A stretch of 64,000 nt of DNA from Methylocella tundrae (GTDB taxonomy: Bacteria; Pseudomonadota; Alphaproteobacteria; Rhizobiales; Beijerinckiaceae), in contig NZ_CP139089.1 in assembly GCF_038024855.1 (NCBI RefSeq), positions 2,328,501 to 2,392,500 of the forward strand, written 5' to 3'. Shown here in pieces: positions 17,247 to 25,279 of this stretch (the stretch's first letter is position 1; each line of letters begins with the position of its first letter). Below the pieces are notes generated by a model. It had not been told where the DNA came from. It saw only the letters and a program-made list of their open reading frames with translations, and did not search any database. The position numbers were made by a program, and so were the translations under genes.

Positions 17247-18056
17247 CTATTTCGGCATTGGGCGCGGAGGCGAAGGGCGCGCGCCCGCCTGCGGTTTTCC
17301 CGATTTGGCTTGTTTGAATTTGGATCTGACGCCCGCCGGCAGAAGCGGCTTGGCTTTCGCGGCGCTGTTACGCGCGGCGAAGCGGCCTGGCCCGCGCTGC
17401 GGCAGCGGCGCTCCGGCGTCCTCTTCCGCGTCCTCATCCTCCGTTTCGGATGGGCCGTCTTCCGCCAGCGCCGCCTTCGCCGCGCGCAAGGATTCTCGGA
17501 TCAGGGCCTCCGTCAGCACGAGCTTGGCTTCGGCGACGTCGCGCAGCGGCAATATCGCCTCAACATCCTCGCCGGGCTTCGCGTCATTGCGCATAAGCTT
17601 GACCGACGCTTCGACCCCATCGCCATGGACCTCGGCGATCACGCCGCGGAAACGCTTGCGGCCCTCGACGCCAACGCGCAGTTCGATGCGCGCCTCCTGC
17701 CCCACAGCACGCCGCACATCGGAGGCCCGCACCAAGGGCCGATCGATCCCAGGAGATGAAATTTCAAGCCGATAGGCCTGACTGACAACATCCTCGACAT
17801 CGAGAACCGGCGATAGAGCCGCGCTGACCGTCTCGCAATCATTGACGGTCATTGATCCGTCGGGCCGCTCCGCCATGATCTGCACAGTCATGCCGTCCTG
17901 CGCCGAGAGCTTGACCCGGACGAGACGATAGCCAAGGTCAGTGAGCACGGGCTGCGCCACATGGGCGATCCGCGCGGCGGCGCCGGTTTCCAGGACGAAG
18001 CGAGCCTCATCCAGCAAAGTCCGCGGCTCTTCCTGCAAATTCGTGCTTTGATCCAA
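17247..18056 (-). CDS. rimP: Ribosome maturation factor RimP, with long C-terminal tail
   Basis: The 269-residue protein binds the 30S subunit during assembly. The RimP core lies at about residues 25-185 with [30 protein letters not shown] and the signature [14 protein letters not shown]. After the core comes a tail of about 80 residues, first acidic ([12 protein letters not shown]) then Lys/Arg/Pro-rich, longer than in enterobacteria. The start is TTG at 18056: an in-frame TAG lies two codons upstream and no other start precedes the conserved core. It is the first gene of the operon and follows a leader with a terminator-like hairpin. Confidence 0.95.
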   Translation of the reverse strand: MDQSTNLQEEPRTLLDEARFVLETGAAARIAHVAQPVLTDLGYRLVRVKLSAQDGMTVQIMAERPDGSMTVNDCETVSAALSPVLDVEDVVSQAYRLEISSPGIDRPLVRASDVRRAVGQEARIELRVGVEGRKRFRGVIAEVHGDGVEASVKLMRNDAKPGEDVEAILPLRDVAEAKLVLTEALIRESLRAAKAALAEDGPSETEDEDAEEDAGAPLPQRGPGRFAARNSAAKAKPLLPAGVRSKFKQAKSGKPQAGARPSPPRPMPK

Positions 18057-18128
18057 ACTCTATCGATTCCCCAACGAAACATCTGACGGGCACATCGCGG
18101 CCGATGCGCGGCGGGTCTTGTCGGCAAC

Positions 18129-18158
18129 AAAAAAGAGCGGGTCCGGACGGGCCCACTC
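18129..18158 (-). terminator. Terminator or attenuator hairpin in the rimP leader
   Basis: On the minus strand GAGTGGGCCCG (18158-18148) pairs with CGGACCCGCTC (18145-18135) around a two-base loop, with one mismatch and one wobble, and is followed at once by TTTTTT. It lies 73 bases before the rimP start and about 170 bases after the stop of the alpha-E gene. It may end that upstream operon, but a promoter candidate lies between the two, so it could attenuate the rimP operon. Confidence 0.7.
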
Positions 18159-18213
18159 TCGATACGGCATTCATCCGACTAAGATAAACGCTATGAGAAG
18201 ATTGAATAAACAG

Positions 18214-18242
18214 AATATAGCCCTTTCAGCGGGGCGGCGCAA
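18214..18242 (-). promoter_or_regulatory. Candidate promoter of the rimP-nusA-infB operon
   Basis: On the minus strand TTGCGC (18242-18237) and TATATT (18219-18214) are separated by 17 bases, a good housekeeping-type arrangement. Transcription would start near 18207, giving a leader of about 150 bases that includes the hairpin at 18129-18158. An ATG near 18176 could open a short leader reading frame that runs through the hairpin and into rimP in another frame; this is weak evidence. Confidence 0.5.
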
Positions 18243-18326
18243 GCCTCCAGCGGAATTGATTCGGTCGAAGACGCCAATCGGGGGGCGGGCGCCGCGCCTA
18301 AGCTGCAAGCGCGCCAATCAAGCGCG

Positions 18327-19289
18327 CTAATACTGCAGATATTGCTCGCTGATCGTATTTCCAAGACGATCATTGTCCTGAACGAAGCCCGTGATGAATT
18401 CATGCAGGCCGATCTTGAAAATTTCGCTCGTCGTCGCGTTTTCGAGCCGCTGCATGACGGCATGCGCCTGTTTCTGCGCCGGGCCGGTGCGCCCATAGGC
18501 TTTCGCGATCGAATCGAGGAAATGAACGATATTGTCGTAGCAGGCGATAAGCGAGCGCGGCATTTCGAGCTTCAGGATCAAAAGATCGGCGATGAGCCAG
18601 GGCTTCACGTTTTCGCGGTAGACCCAATGGTAGGCGGTCAGCGCCGAGACGGCGCGCAAAATCGCCGTCCATTGGAAATAATCGAGCGACCCGCCGACGG
18701 CTTCGTTTTCCGGCAGCAGCACGTGATATTTCACGTCGAGGATGCGGGCGGTGTTGTCCGCGCGCTCGATGTAAAGGCCAAGGCGCGAAAACCAGTAGGC
18801 GTCATTGCGCAGCATGGTGCGATAGGCCGAGCCGTCGTAATCGAGGGACGTCTTTTTCACAAAATCGAGGAAGCGCGACAGTTCCCGCCGGTCATATTGG
18901 CCGCGCGAGGCATTATTGGCCTCAAACCGCTTGAGCTCGATCCAGGCGCCGTTGATCGCATCCCACATTTCGACGGTGAGAGCGGTGCGAACCGCCCGCG
19001 CATTGGTGCGCGCCAATTCGATGCAATTGCGGATCGAAGACGGATTGTCCGGCGCGAAGGTGAGATATTCGACGACGCTCTGCTCCTCGGCGGCGGCGCC
19101 GCGCGTCTCGCGAAAGCCGGCCGCCGCGCCGGAGGATTCGAGCGCGCTTTCCCATTCGGTTCCGGTCCCGGAATAATTCGTCGGCAGGGTCGCCAGACGT
19201 TGCGTCGCTTCGACGATGCGGGCGAGGAAATCGGCGCGCTCGACATAGCGGGCGAGCCAATAGAGGTGATCAGCTGTGCGGGAGAGCAT
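18327..19289 (-). CDS. Alpha-E domain protein
   Basis: The 320-residue, mostly helical protein begins MLSRTADHLYWLARYVERAD, the signature of the alpha-E (DUF403) family, with later RADNTARILDVKYHVLLP and a C-terminal SEQYLQY. Its biochemical role is unknown. In many bacteria it is encoded next to a circularly permuted ATP-grasp protein and often a transglutaminase-like protease, and a peptide-ligation or tagging system has been proposed for such sets from comparative genomics. Here the ATP-grasp gene is immediately upstream, 137 bases away, but no transglutaminase is present. Confidence 0.9.
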   Translation of the reverse strand: MLSRTADHLYWLARYVERADFLARIVEATQRLATLPTNYSGTGTEWESALESSGAAAGFRETRGAAAEEQSVVEYLTFAPDNPSSIRNCIELARTNARAVRTALTVEMWDAINGAWIELKRFEANNASRGQYDRRELSRFLDFVKKTSLDYDGSAYRTMLRNDAYWFSRLGLYIERADNTARILDVKYHVLLPENEAVGGSLDYFQWTAILRAVSALTAYHWVYRENVKPWLIADLLILKLEMPRSLIACYDNIVHFLDSIAKAYGRTGPAQKQAHAVMQRLENATTSEIFKIGLHEFITGFVQDNDRLGNTISEQYLQY

Positions 19290-19426
19290 TGCCTGCTTCT
19301 AAGCCTCTCTTAAGTCCAATGGGCGACGAGCTTTGGGAAATAGGCGGGAAATCGGAAAGACGCAGCAAGAGGTGGGCAAGATCCTGAGCGGCGCGATCGG
19401 CGGCCGCCACGAGGCCGGTTGCGAAT

Positions 19427-20911
19427 TTAAGCGAGCTGACTCTGGCTTTGACTCTGGCTTTGAAACGCCGCCGGCGCATCGAAAATCGAATCATCGACGA
19501 TCCAGGTGTCCTTGGTGCCGCCGCCCTGACTGGAATTGACGACAAGCGAGTTTTCGATCAGGGCGACGCGCGTAAGGCCGCCCGGCACCACGCGAACGCC
19601 GTTAGTGCCGGTGAGAACGAAGGGCCGCAGATCGACGTGACGCGGCGCGATTCCTGTGTCGAAGAAGGTCGGCGTAGTCGATAGCGCGAGCGTCGGCTGA
19701 GCGATGAAATTGTTCGGGTCCTTCGTCAGTTTGGCGGCGAAAGTCTCGATCTGCGCCTTGGTCGCGCGCGGGCCGACGAGCATGCCATATCCGCCCGATC
19801 CATTGACCTCCTTGACGACGAGATCAGGAAGATTGGCGAGCACATGGCGCAAGGCTTCCGGCTCGCGGCAGCGCCAGGTCGGGACGTTCTTCAAAATCGC
19901 CTTCTCGCCGAGATAAAATTCAATGATCTCGGGCACATAGGTATAGATCGCCTTGTCGTCGGCGACGCCCGTGCCGACCGCGTTGGCGAGCGTGACGTTG
20001 CCGGCGTGATAGGCGCGCATCAAACCCGGAACGCCAAGCACCGAATCGGGATTGAACACCTCAGGATCGATGAAATTATCGTCGATGCGCCGGTAGAGCA
20101 CGTCGATCTTTTTCGCGCCCTGTGTCGTGCGCATGTAAAGCTTGTCGTCTTCGACAAAAAGATCGCGTCCCTCGACGAGCTCGACGCCGAGCTTGTCGGC
20201 CAGAAACGAATGTTCGTAATAGGCCGAGTTGAAGCGGCCGGGCGTCAGGAGAGCGATGGTCGATTGCCCGCCGCTCCCGAGCGGAGCGACGGAGCGCAGC
20301 GCCGCCAGCAGCACGTCGGGATAATTCTCGACGGGGGCGACCCGATGCTCGGCGAAAAGATCCGGCATCAGCCGCATCATCACCTCGCGGTTTTCCAGCA
20401 TATAGGAGACGCCGGACGGCGTGCGGACATTGTCTTCGAGCACATAGAAATCGTCTTCGCCGGTCCGCACGACATCAATCCCCGCGATCTGGACATAAAT
20501 ATCATGGGGCACCGGCCGCCCGACCATTTCCGGGCGAAACTCGGAGTTTTTGAGGATGAGATCGGCCGGGATCTTGCCGGCCTTGATGATTTCCTGCGCG
20601 CCATACACGTCTTTGAGAAAGCAGTTCAGCGCCTTGACGCGCTGGAGAAGGCCGGCCTCGAGCCTGGCCCATTCCGAACGCAGCATGATGCGCGGGATGA
20701 TGTCGAAGGGAATGAGACGCTCGCCGGCGTCCTTTTCGCCATAAACGGCGAAGGTGATTCCCATCCGTCGAAACAAGAGTTCGGCCTGGGCGCGGCGCGA
20801 GGCGAGGTGCTCAGTCGAGGTTGCGCCGAGCCATCGCGCGATTTTGCTGTAGACGGGGCGGACTTTGCCCCCCGCCAATGTCATTTCGTCGAAATAGCGC
20901 CCGTCTCCCAA
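19427..20911 (-). CDS. Circularly permuted type 2 ATP-grasp protein
   Basis: The 494-residue protein has family hallmarks: FDIIPRIMLRSEWARLEAGL near 70-90, VLEDNVRTPSGVSYMLENR near 160-180, the KIDVLYRRIDDNFIDPE segment, and KEVNGSGGYGMLVGPRA near 365-380. ATP-grasp folds couple carboxylates to amines or thiols through acyl-phosphates, so a ligase role is likely, but the substrate is unknown. The start is taken as TTG at 20911, supported by AAGGAG with 9-base spacing; an ATG nine codons later is the alternative. The C-terminus carries a Gln-Ser dipeptide repeat from a short DNA tandem repeat at 19437-19462. It pairs with the alpha-E gene downstream. Confidence 0.9.
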   Translation of the reverse strand: MGDGRYFDEMTLAGGKVRPVYSKIARWLGATSTEHLASRRAQAELLFRRMGITFAVYGEKDAGERLIPFDIIPRIMLRSEWARLEAGLLQRVKALNCFLKDVYGAQEIIKAGKIPADLILKNSEFRPEMVGRPVPHDIYVQIAGIDVVRTGEDDFYVLEDNVRTPSGVSYMLENREVMMRLMPDLFAEHRVAPVENYPDVLLAALRSVAPLGSGGQSTIALLTPGRFNSAYYEHSFLADKLGVELVEGRDLFVEDDKLYMRTTQGAKKIDVLYRRIDDNFIDPEVFNPDSVLGVPGLMRAYHAGNVTLANAVGTGVADDKAIYTYVPEIIEFYLGEKAILKNVPTWRCREPEALRHVLANLPDLVVKEVNGSGGYGMLVGPRATKAQIETFAAKLTKDPNNFIAQPTLALSTTPTFFDTGIAPRHVDLRPFVLTGTNGVRVVPGGLTRVALIENSLVVNSSQGGGTKDTWIVDDSIFDAPAAFQSQSQSQSQLA

Positions 20912-21243
20912 TAGCTTGAGCTCCTTGCTGAGAATCGTTCGGCTATTTGCCGCTTATCCTTGGATAAGCATTTTGCATACCAGAGAGCGGGAGTCGGCCG
21001 AGGTCAATCCGGTCAAACTAACTGATTTCCTCTCTTTTGACGAAGGAATTGGCGAGCGCCATGAGCCAAAGCAAAACGACGTCGATTGACTTGAAATGAG
21101 ACGCTTATGGTTAACGGTCTGGAAAGAACTCGCAGCTAACTTGCGGATATCGCAACACGCGGGCGCGCCGCGCCTCTTCGTCTCCGCCCCGCGTGGCGTC
21201 CCAGCGTGGCGTCGCCCTTTTCTCCAGCTGAAGGAGCGCCGCC
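20912..21243. other. Intergenic region between divergent genes with an inverted repeat
   Basis: About 330 bases without a supported gene separate the ATP-grasp gene from a small plus-strand gene. GCTTATCC (20952-20959) and GGATAAGC (20962-20969) form a perfect 8-bp inverted repeat with a two-base loop, 41 bases before the ATP-grasp start. It could be an operator. The remainder, including AT-rich bases near 21015-21040, shows no clear promoter pair. Confidence 0.4.
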
Positions 21244-21453
21244 ATGTCTCTTGCCTCCACCACCCCCGGCTCTCGCGAACGCCGCTCCTCGCCGCGCAGG
21301 GGCGCTGAAGGCAACACGCTGGCGCAGGTTCTGCGGCTCGCCGCTCTCGTCATTCTCGCCGTGCTGTGGATCGGCGTCGCCGCTATGCAGAAGCACCGCC
21401 GCGACATCGCGCCGGACGCCGCGGCGACGCTTCATTCCGCGGCGATGCGCTGA
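21244..21453 (+). CDS. Small single-pass membrane protein, unknown function
   Basis: The 69-residue product has a basic, Ser/Arg-rich N-terminus (about 1-27), one hydrophobic helix (about 29-48, VLRLAALVILAVLWIGVAAM) and a short charged C-terminus. AAGGAG lies 8 bases before the ATG, an excellent ribosome binding site that supports real translation. The basic N-terminus suggests a cytoplasmic N-terminus and a periplasmic C-terminus. I do not recognise a family. It is followed 26 bases later by the fasciclin gene frame and could share its transcript. Confidence 0.55.
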   Translation: MSLASTTPGSRERRSSPRRGAEGNTLAQVLRLAALVILAVLWIGVAAMQKHRRDIAPDAAATLHSAAMR

Positions 21454-21518
21454 TATAAACCCGAGGCCCAATCCGGCCGATGACGGATCGGCTGGGCCAG
21501 GAACCGCGACTGAACAGG

Positions 21519-22154
21519 ATGATGAAGCCGCATTTTCTCCCGCTCGCCGCGGCTCTGGTCCTGCTCGGGGGCCAGCCGCCGATTTGGGCCGAGGACGCCG
21601 CGCCTGAAGCCGCCGCCCCGGCGGACGGCGCGACCTCCAGCACAAAAAATGCGGATGCGGAATTTGATATGTCGGTCGAGGTCGGCGGCGCGCCAATGTA
21701 CGCCTCGAAGACCATTATCGAGAACGCCGCGACTTCAAAGGATCACACCCGTTTCGTCGCGGACGCCGAAACCTCGGGGCTTGCCGGAACTCTGGCGGAA
21801 AGCGGCCCTTTCACTGTTTTTGCGCCCGTCAACAGAGCTTTCCTGAACCTGCCGAAAGCGACAGCCGACGCCCTGCTGAAGCCTGAGAATGCCGCAGCTC
21901 TAAAAGCCGTCGTGGCCTATCACGTGCTGGCGGGAAAATTTTCAGCGGCGGATTTCGTCGCCGCCATCCGGAAGGGGGAGGGAAAGGCGACGTTCAGGAC
22001 GCTTGAGGGCGAGGATCTCACGATTGTGCAGGATGGCCGCAGGCTTCAGATCATCGACGCAAGGGGCGACCGGGCGATTGTGACGATTTCGGACGTGAAC
22101 CAGAAAAACGGCGTCATCCACGTCATTGACACGGTCCTTCTGCCGAAAAGCTGA
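21519..22154 (+). CDS. Secreted fasciclin (FAS1) domain protein
   Basis: The 211-residue protein has a signal peptide (LPLAAALVLLGGQPPIWA, about residues 5-22) followed by an Ala/Pro-rich linker and one FAS1 domain from about residue 60. The FAS1 motifs are visible: TGLAGTL-like SGLAGTLAESGPFTVFAPVNRAF (the H1 region), AVVAYHVLAGKF (YH motif), and NGVIHVIDTVLLPKS at the end (H2 region). Such proteins act in adhesion or the cell surface of alphaproteobacteria. Two adjacent ATGs at 21519 and 21522 give a standard signal peptide; the frame also has an ATG at 21480 that would add 13 polar residues. Confidence 0.88.
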   Translation: MMKPHFLPLAAALVLLGGQPPIWAEDAAPEAAAPADGATSSTKNADAEFDMSVEVGGAPMYASKTIIENAATSKDHTRFVADAETSGLAGTLAESGPFTVFAPVNRAFLNLPKATADALLKPENAAALKAVVAYHVLAGKFSAADFVAAIRKGEGKATFRTLEGEDLTIVQDGRRLQIIDARGDRAIVTISDVNQKNGVIHVIDTVLLPKS

Positions 22155-22348
22155 GCATTGAGCCGGCGTCATCGGCGAGCCGCGCGCCCGCGAGCAGACC
22201 TCGGGGCGCCGACTTCCGGGCGCCGGGCGAAAGTCATATTAATGCTGGGTTTTGCGGCCAAAGGCTTTTTCGCATACGGTTTATTTGGATATCATTTTAT
22301 ACAAATGTCCTCTTCGTCCTCCCATGACCCCGGGTTGAGCGTGCTGCT

Positions 22349-23428
22349 TTGATCGAACAGGCGATGCTATTCGCCCTTGGATTTCTGATCGCAGGGCTGC
22401 TCGCTCTCGTGATCGCTCCGGCGTTTTGGCGGCGCGCCATACGCCTGTCGACGCGGCGGCTCGAAATGCTGGTTCCGTTGTCGACGCGGGAAATCATCGC
22501 CGAGCGCGACCTCCTTCGCGCCGAATTCGCCGTCGAACGCCGAAAAATGGAACAGAAGGCCGCGGCGCTCAATGCGATTCGCATGCAGGACATGGCCGAG
22601 CTCGGCCGCAGGGCGATTCAGCTTGTTGAAAAGAGCCATCACCACGCCGCGCTCGAAAGTCGCTATCGCGAGCAGGCGGCTGAGCTCGCGGCGGCGCGTA
22701 TCGCCTTGGCCGAAGCCCAGGCTGAACTCGCCGCCGCCAATTCGGCGCTGTATGGCGCGGACGGCCTCAACGAGCTGAAGGAGCGCGATCTGACGCAGCT
22801 GCGCGGCGAAATCGCGACGGCTAAGGCTCAGGCTGCAAAGCAAAGCGCAGCTTTGGCCGATTTTGAGGCGCTTGTGACGATGCAACAGGCACATCTCGTG
22901 GCCGCCCGCAACGACATCGCCCGGCTGGCCGACGAATTCGCGACCCTGCGCCTCGAACGCGACGCCGGCGCGGCGACGCTCAAGGCGACGGCGGCGCAGC
23001 TCGCCGACCGCGAAGAGGCTCTGACGATCGCGCAAAACAGAGAGGCGGAGCTGCTGCGGCGGCGCAAGCGGCAGATCGAGACGTCGCGCGCCGTCGAGCG
23101 GCGGCTGGTTGAGAAAATCGCGCGGCTGAACGCCGCCGACGCGGCCGCGCGTCAGGATCTCGACGCTGCGAGGGAGCGTTCCGACGGTCTCGCGCAAGAG
23201 CTCGCGGCGCTGCGCCGCCTCAGCTCGGGGCGCGAGACGGCGCCCGCTTCCAGCGAGCGCGAGGAAAACACCATTTTGCGTCAAAACATCAATGAAATCG
23301 GCGCCGCCATCATTCGCATGGCCGGGCTCGCGCTCGACACCGCGCCGCCCGAGCGCTTCGACGAAAGCTCCGACAAAGCCGCGGCGCGCGCGCTCGCTAA
23401 AGCGCATCTCGCGGCGAAATCGAAGTAG
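22349..23428 (+). CDS. Membrane-anchored coiled-coil protein, unknown function
   Basis: The 359-residue product has one N-terminal membrane helix (about 6-26, MLFALGFLIAGLLALVIAPAF start) and then almost continuous Ala/Glu/Leu/Arg heptad-like sequence to about 300, which predicts a long coiled coil. A short conserved-looking C-terminus follows (ENTILRQNINEIGAAIIRMAGLALD, about 305-330). It is anchored in the inner membrane with the coil probably in the cytoplasm, given the Arg-rich segment after the helix. The start is TTG at 22349 or ATG at 22364; neither has a strong ribosome binding site. I recognise the architecture from other Hyphomicrobiales but know no function. Confidence 0.75.
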   Translation: MIEQAMLFALGFLIAGLLALVIAPAFWRRAIRLSTRRLEMLVPLSTREIIAERDLLRAEFAVERRKMEQKAAALNAIRMQDMAELGRRAIQLVEKSHHHAALESRYREQAAELAAARIALAEAQAELAAANSALYGADGLNELKERDLTQLRGEIATAKAQAAKQSAALADFEALVTMQQAHLVAARNDIARLADEFATLRLERDAGAATLKATAAQLADREEALTIAQNREAELLRRRKRQIETSRAVERRLVEKIARLNAADAAARQDLDAARERSDGLAQELAALRRLSSGRETAPASSEREENTILRQNINEIGAAIIRMAGLALDTAPPERFDESSDKAAARALAKAHLAAKSK

Positions 23429-23437
23429 CGGCCGCGA

Positions 23438-24184
23438 TCAGCCGCCGAGCTTCGCCACCAGCGCGTCGGAAATTTCATAATTGGCAAAGACATTCTGGAC
23501 GTCGTCATTGTCCTCGAGCAGGCCGATGAGACGCAGAATCTTTTCGCCCGCTTCATCGTCGACGCTGATCGTCGTCTGCGGCTTCCAGATCAGGCTGGCT
23601 TTCGTCGGTTCGCCGAACTTGCTCTCCAGAGCCTGCGCGACGTCGCGCAAACTCTCGAGCGAGGTGATGATCTGATGCGTTTCCTCGTTTGATTGAACGT
23701 CGTCCGCGCCGGCCTCGATAGCGGCCTCAAGCATCGCCTCTTCGGAAGCGGCCTTCGCCGGAAATTCGATGAGGCCGACATGATCGAACATGAAGGACAC
23801 GGCGCCGGTCTCGGCGAGGGATCCGCCGACCTTGGTGAAATAAGAGCGGACCTCGCCCGCAGTGCGATTGCGGTTGTCGGTCAGGGCCTCGACGATGACG
23901 GCGACGCCGCCTGTGGCATAGCCTTCATAGCGCACTTCATCGTAGTTTTCGGCGTCGGCGCCGGACGCTTTCTTGATGGCGCGCTCAATGTTGTCCTTCG
24001 GCATGTTTTCGACGCGCGCGGCGATGACGGCGGCGCGCAGGCGGGCGTTCATGGCGGGGTCCGGCAGGCCGAGCTTGGCTGCGACGGTGATTTCGCGGGC
24101 GAGTTTGGAGAAGAGCTTGGAGCGGATCGCGTCCTGCTTGCCCTTCTTGTGCATGATATTTTTGAATTGGCTATGTCCGGCCAT
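23438..24184 (-). CDS. YebC/PmpR-family protein
   Basis: The 248-residue protein starts [19 protein letters not shown] and carries [53 protein letters not shown] and [13 protein letters not shown], all diagnostic of the YebC/TACO1 family. Members have been described as DNA-binding regulators and, more recently, as factors that help ribosomes translate difficult (for example proline-rich) stretches. Length is normal. It is convergent with the coiled-coil gene (9 bases between stops) and stands as a single gene here; ruvC, often nearby in other genera, is not present. Confidence 0.96.
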   Translation of the reverse strand: MAGHSQFKNIMHKKGKQDAIRSKLFSKLAREITVAAKLGLPDPAMNARLRAAVIAARVENMPKDNIERAIKKASGADAENYDEVRYEGYATGGVAVIVEALTDNRNRTAGEVRSYFTKVGGSLAETGAVSFMFDHVGLIEFPAKAASEEAMLEAAIEAGADDVQSNEETHQIITSLESLRDVAQALESKFGEPTKASLIWKPQTTISVDDEAGEKILRLIGLLEDNDDVQNVFANYEISDALVAKLGG

Positions 24185-24360
24185 GCCCGAAAATCCCGTC
24201 CCCTCTCCGTCACAAGCGCTCTCAACAGCATTTTCAGGCGAAGCGGCTGGCGCTTTGCGTCAAGAAAATGCGATCAGACAAGGAGATACGAAGACGGTCC
24301 GATTCGGAACATCCTCCCTCCCTGAGCGCGGAGCGCCAGCATATAAGCCGGGAATGGCCG

Positions 24361-24390
24361 GAAATAAAGACCCGCGCGCATGGGCGCGGG
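24361..24390 (-). terminator. Probable terminator of the YghU-like GST gene
   Basis: On the minus strand CCCGCGC (24390-24384) pairs with GCGCGGG (24377-24371) around a short loop, then TCTTTATTT follows. It starts 10 bases after the GST stop. The stem is strong, the T tract imperfect. Confidence 0.55.
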
Positions 24391-24399
24391 CGCCTCTGT

Positions 24400-25092
24400 T
24401 CAAGCCCGACCCGTCTGCCCGAACAGGATCTTGCGGGATTCTTCGTCGGCGATGGTCGGCAACTGATTGATCGTGGCGGCGAGCGCATAGGCCCGCAGGG
24501 TCGCCGGCCGCGCCGCGATCGTCTCGAACCAGATTTTGAGGTGAGGAAAATCCTCGAGATCCTGACCCTGGTTCTTGTGCGGCACGATCCAGGGATAGAT
24601 CGCCATGTCAGCGATCGAGTAATCGCCGGCGACAAAGGGCCGGCCCGCGAGGCGCTTGTTCAGCACGCCGTAAAGCCGGTTGGTTTCCTTGACATAACGC
24701 TCGATCGCGTAGGGAATTTTTTCCGGCGCATAAATGTTGAAATGGTGATTCTGCCCGGCCATCGGCCCGAGGCCGCCCATCTGCCAGAACAGCCATTCGA
24801 GCGTCGCCACCCTTGCGCGAAGGTCCCGGCTCAGGAATTTGCCTGTTTTTTCGGCAAGGTAGAGCAAAATCGCGCCGGATTCGAAGACCGACACGGGCGC
24901 GCGCCCATCATCCGGATCACGATCGATGATCGCGGGAATGCGGTTGTTCGGCGCGATCGCCAGGAATTCGGGCGTGAATTGCTCTCCCTTGCCGATATTG
25001 ACCGGATGGATCGCATAGGGCAGTCCGGCCTCTTCAAGAAAAAGCGTGATCTTGTGCCCGTTCGGCGTCGTCCAATAAAACAGATCGATCAT
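24400..25092 (-). CDS. GST / disulfide-bond oxidoreductase, YfcG-YghU type
   Basis: The 230-residue protein (from the ATG at 25092) starts MIDLFYWTTPNGHKITLFLEE, the N-terminus of the YfcG/YghU (Nu-class) glutathione transferases, whose Thr/Asn near residues 9-11 contact glutathione. Further motifs are NNRIPAIIDRDP, SVFESGAILLYLAEKTGKF and the C-terminal GDYSIADMAIYPWI. Known members have low transferase activity and reduce disulfides or peroxides using bound GSH. A longer frame to 25140 would add 16 residues without family support. A terminator-like hairpin follows at 24361-24390. Confidence 0.88.
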   Translation of the reverse strand: MIDLFYWTTPNGHKITLFLEEAGLPYAIHPVNIGKGEQFTPEFLAIAPNNRIPAIIDRDPDDGRAPVSVFESGAILLYLAEKTGKFLSRDLRARVATLEWLFWQMGGLGPMAGQNHHFNIYAPEKIPYAIERYVKETNRLYGVLNKRLAGRPFVAGDYSIADMAIYPWIVPHKNQGQDLEDFPHLKIWFETIAARPATLRAYALAATINQLPTIADEESRKILFGQTGRA

Positions 25093-25202
25093 TTCTCTCG
25101 CGCCGCGGAAAGCATGGCTCAACCATGCAGAAGGGTTCAAAGAGCGCTTAACGCCCCGTCACATATGAGCGTATCAGCGCGGCTTTCCTGAAGCCATCCA
25201 TC

Positions 25203-25237
25203 AAAAAACCGCGACCGCCTCGCGGGAGGCGGTCGCG
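25203..25237 (-). terminator. rpoH terminator
   Basis: CGCGACCGCCTC (25210-25221) and GAGGCGGTCGCG (25226-25237) are perfect 12-bp complements with a 4-base loop. On the minus strand the hairpin is followed by G and TTTTTT. It lies 42 bases after the rpoH stop, a textbook intrinsic terminator. Confidence 0.9.
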
Positions 25238-25279
25238 ATTTGTCTCCAATAAAGCCAGAGCGGAGCGACGACGCGAGGC

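Noticed and set aside
19437..19462. Short tandem repeat as a CRISPR or phase-variable tract
   Set aside because: Only about two 12-base units inside a coding frame; units keep the frame, so it is just a Gln-Ser tail.
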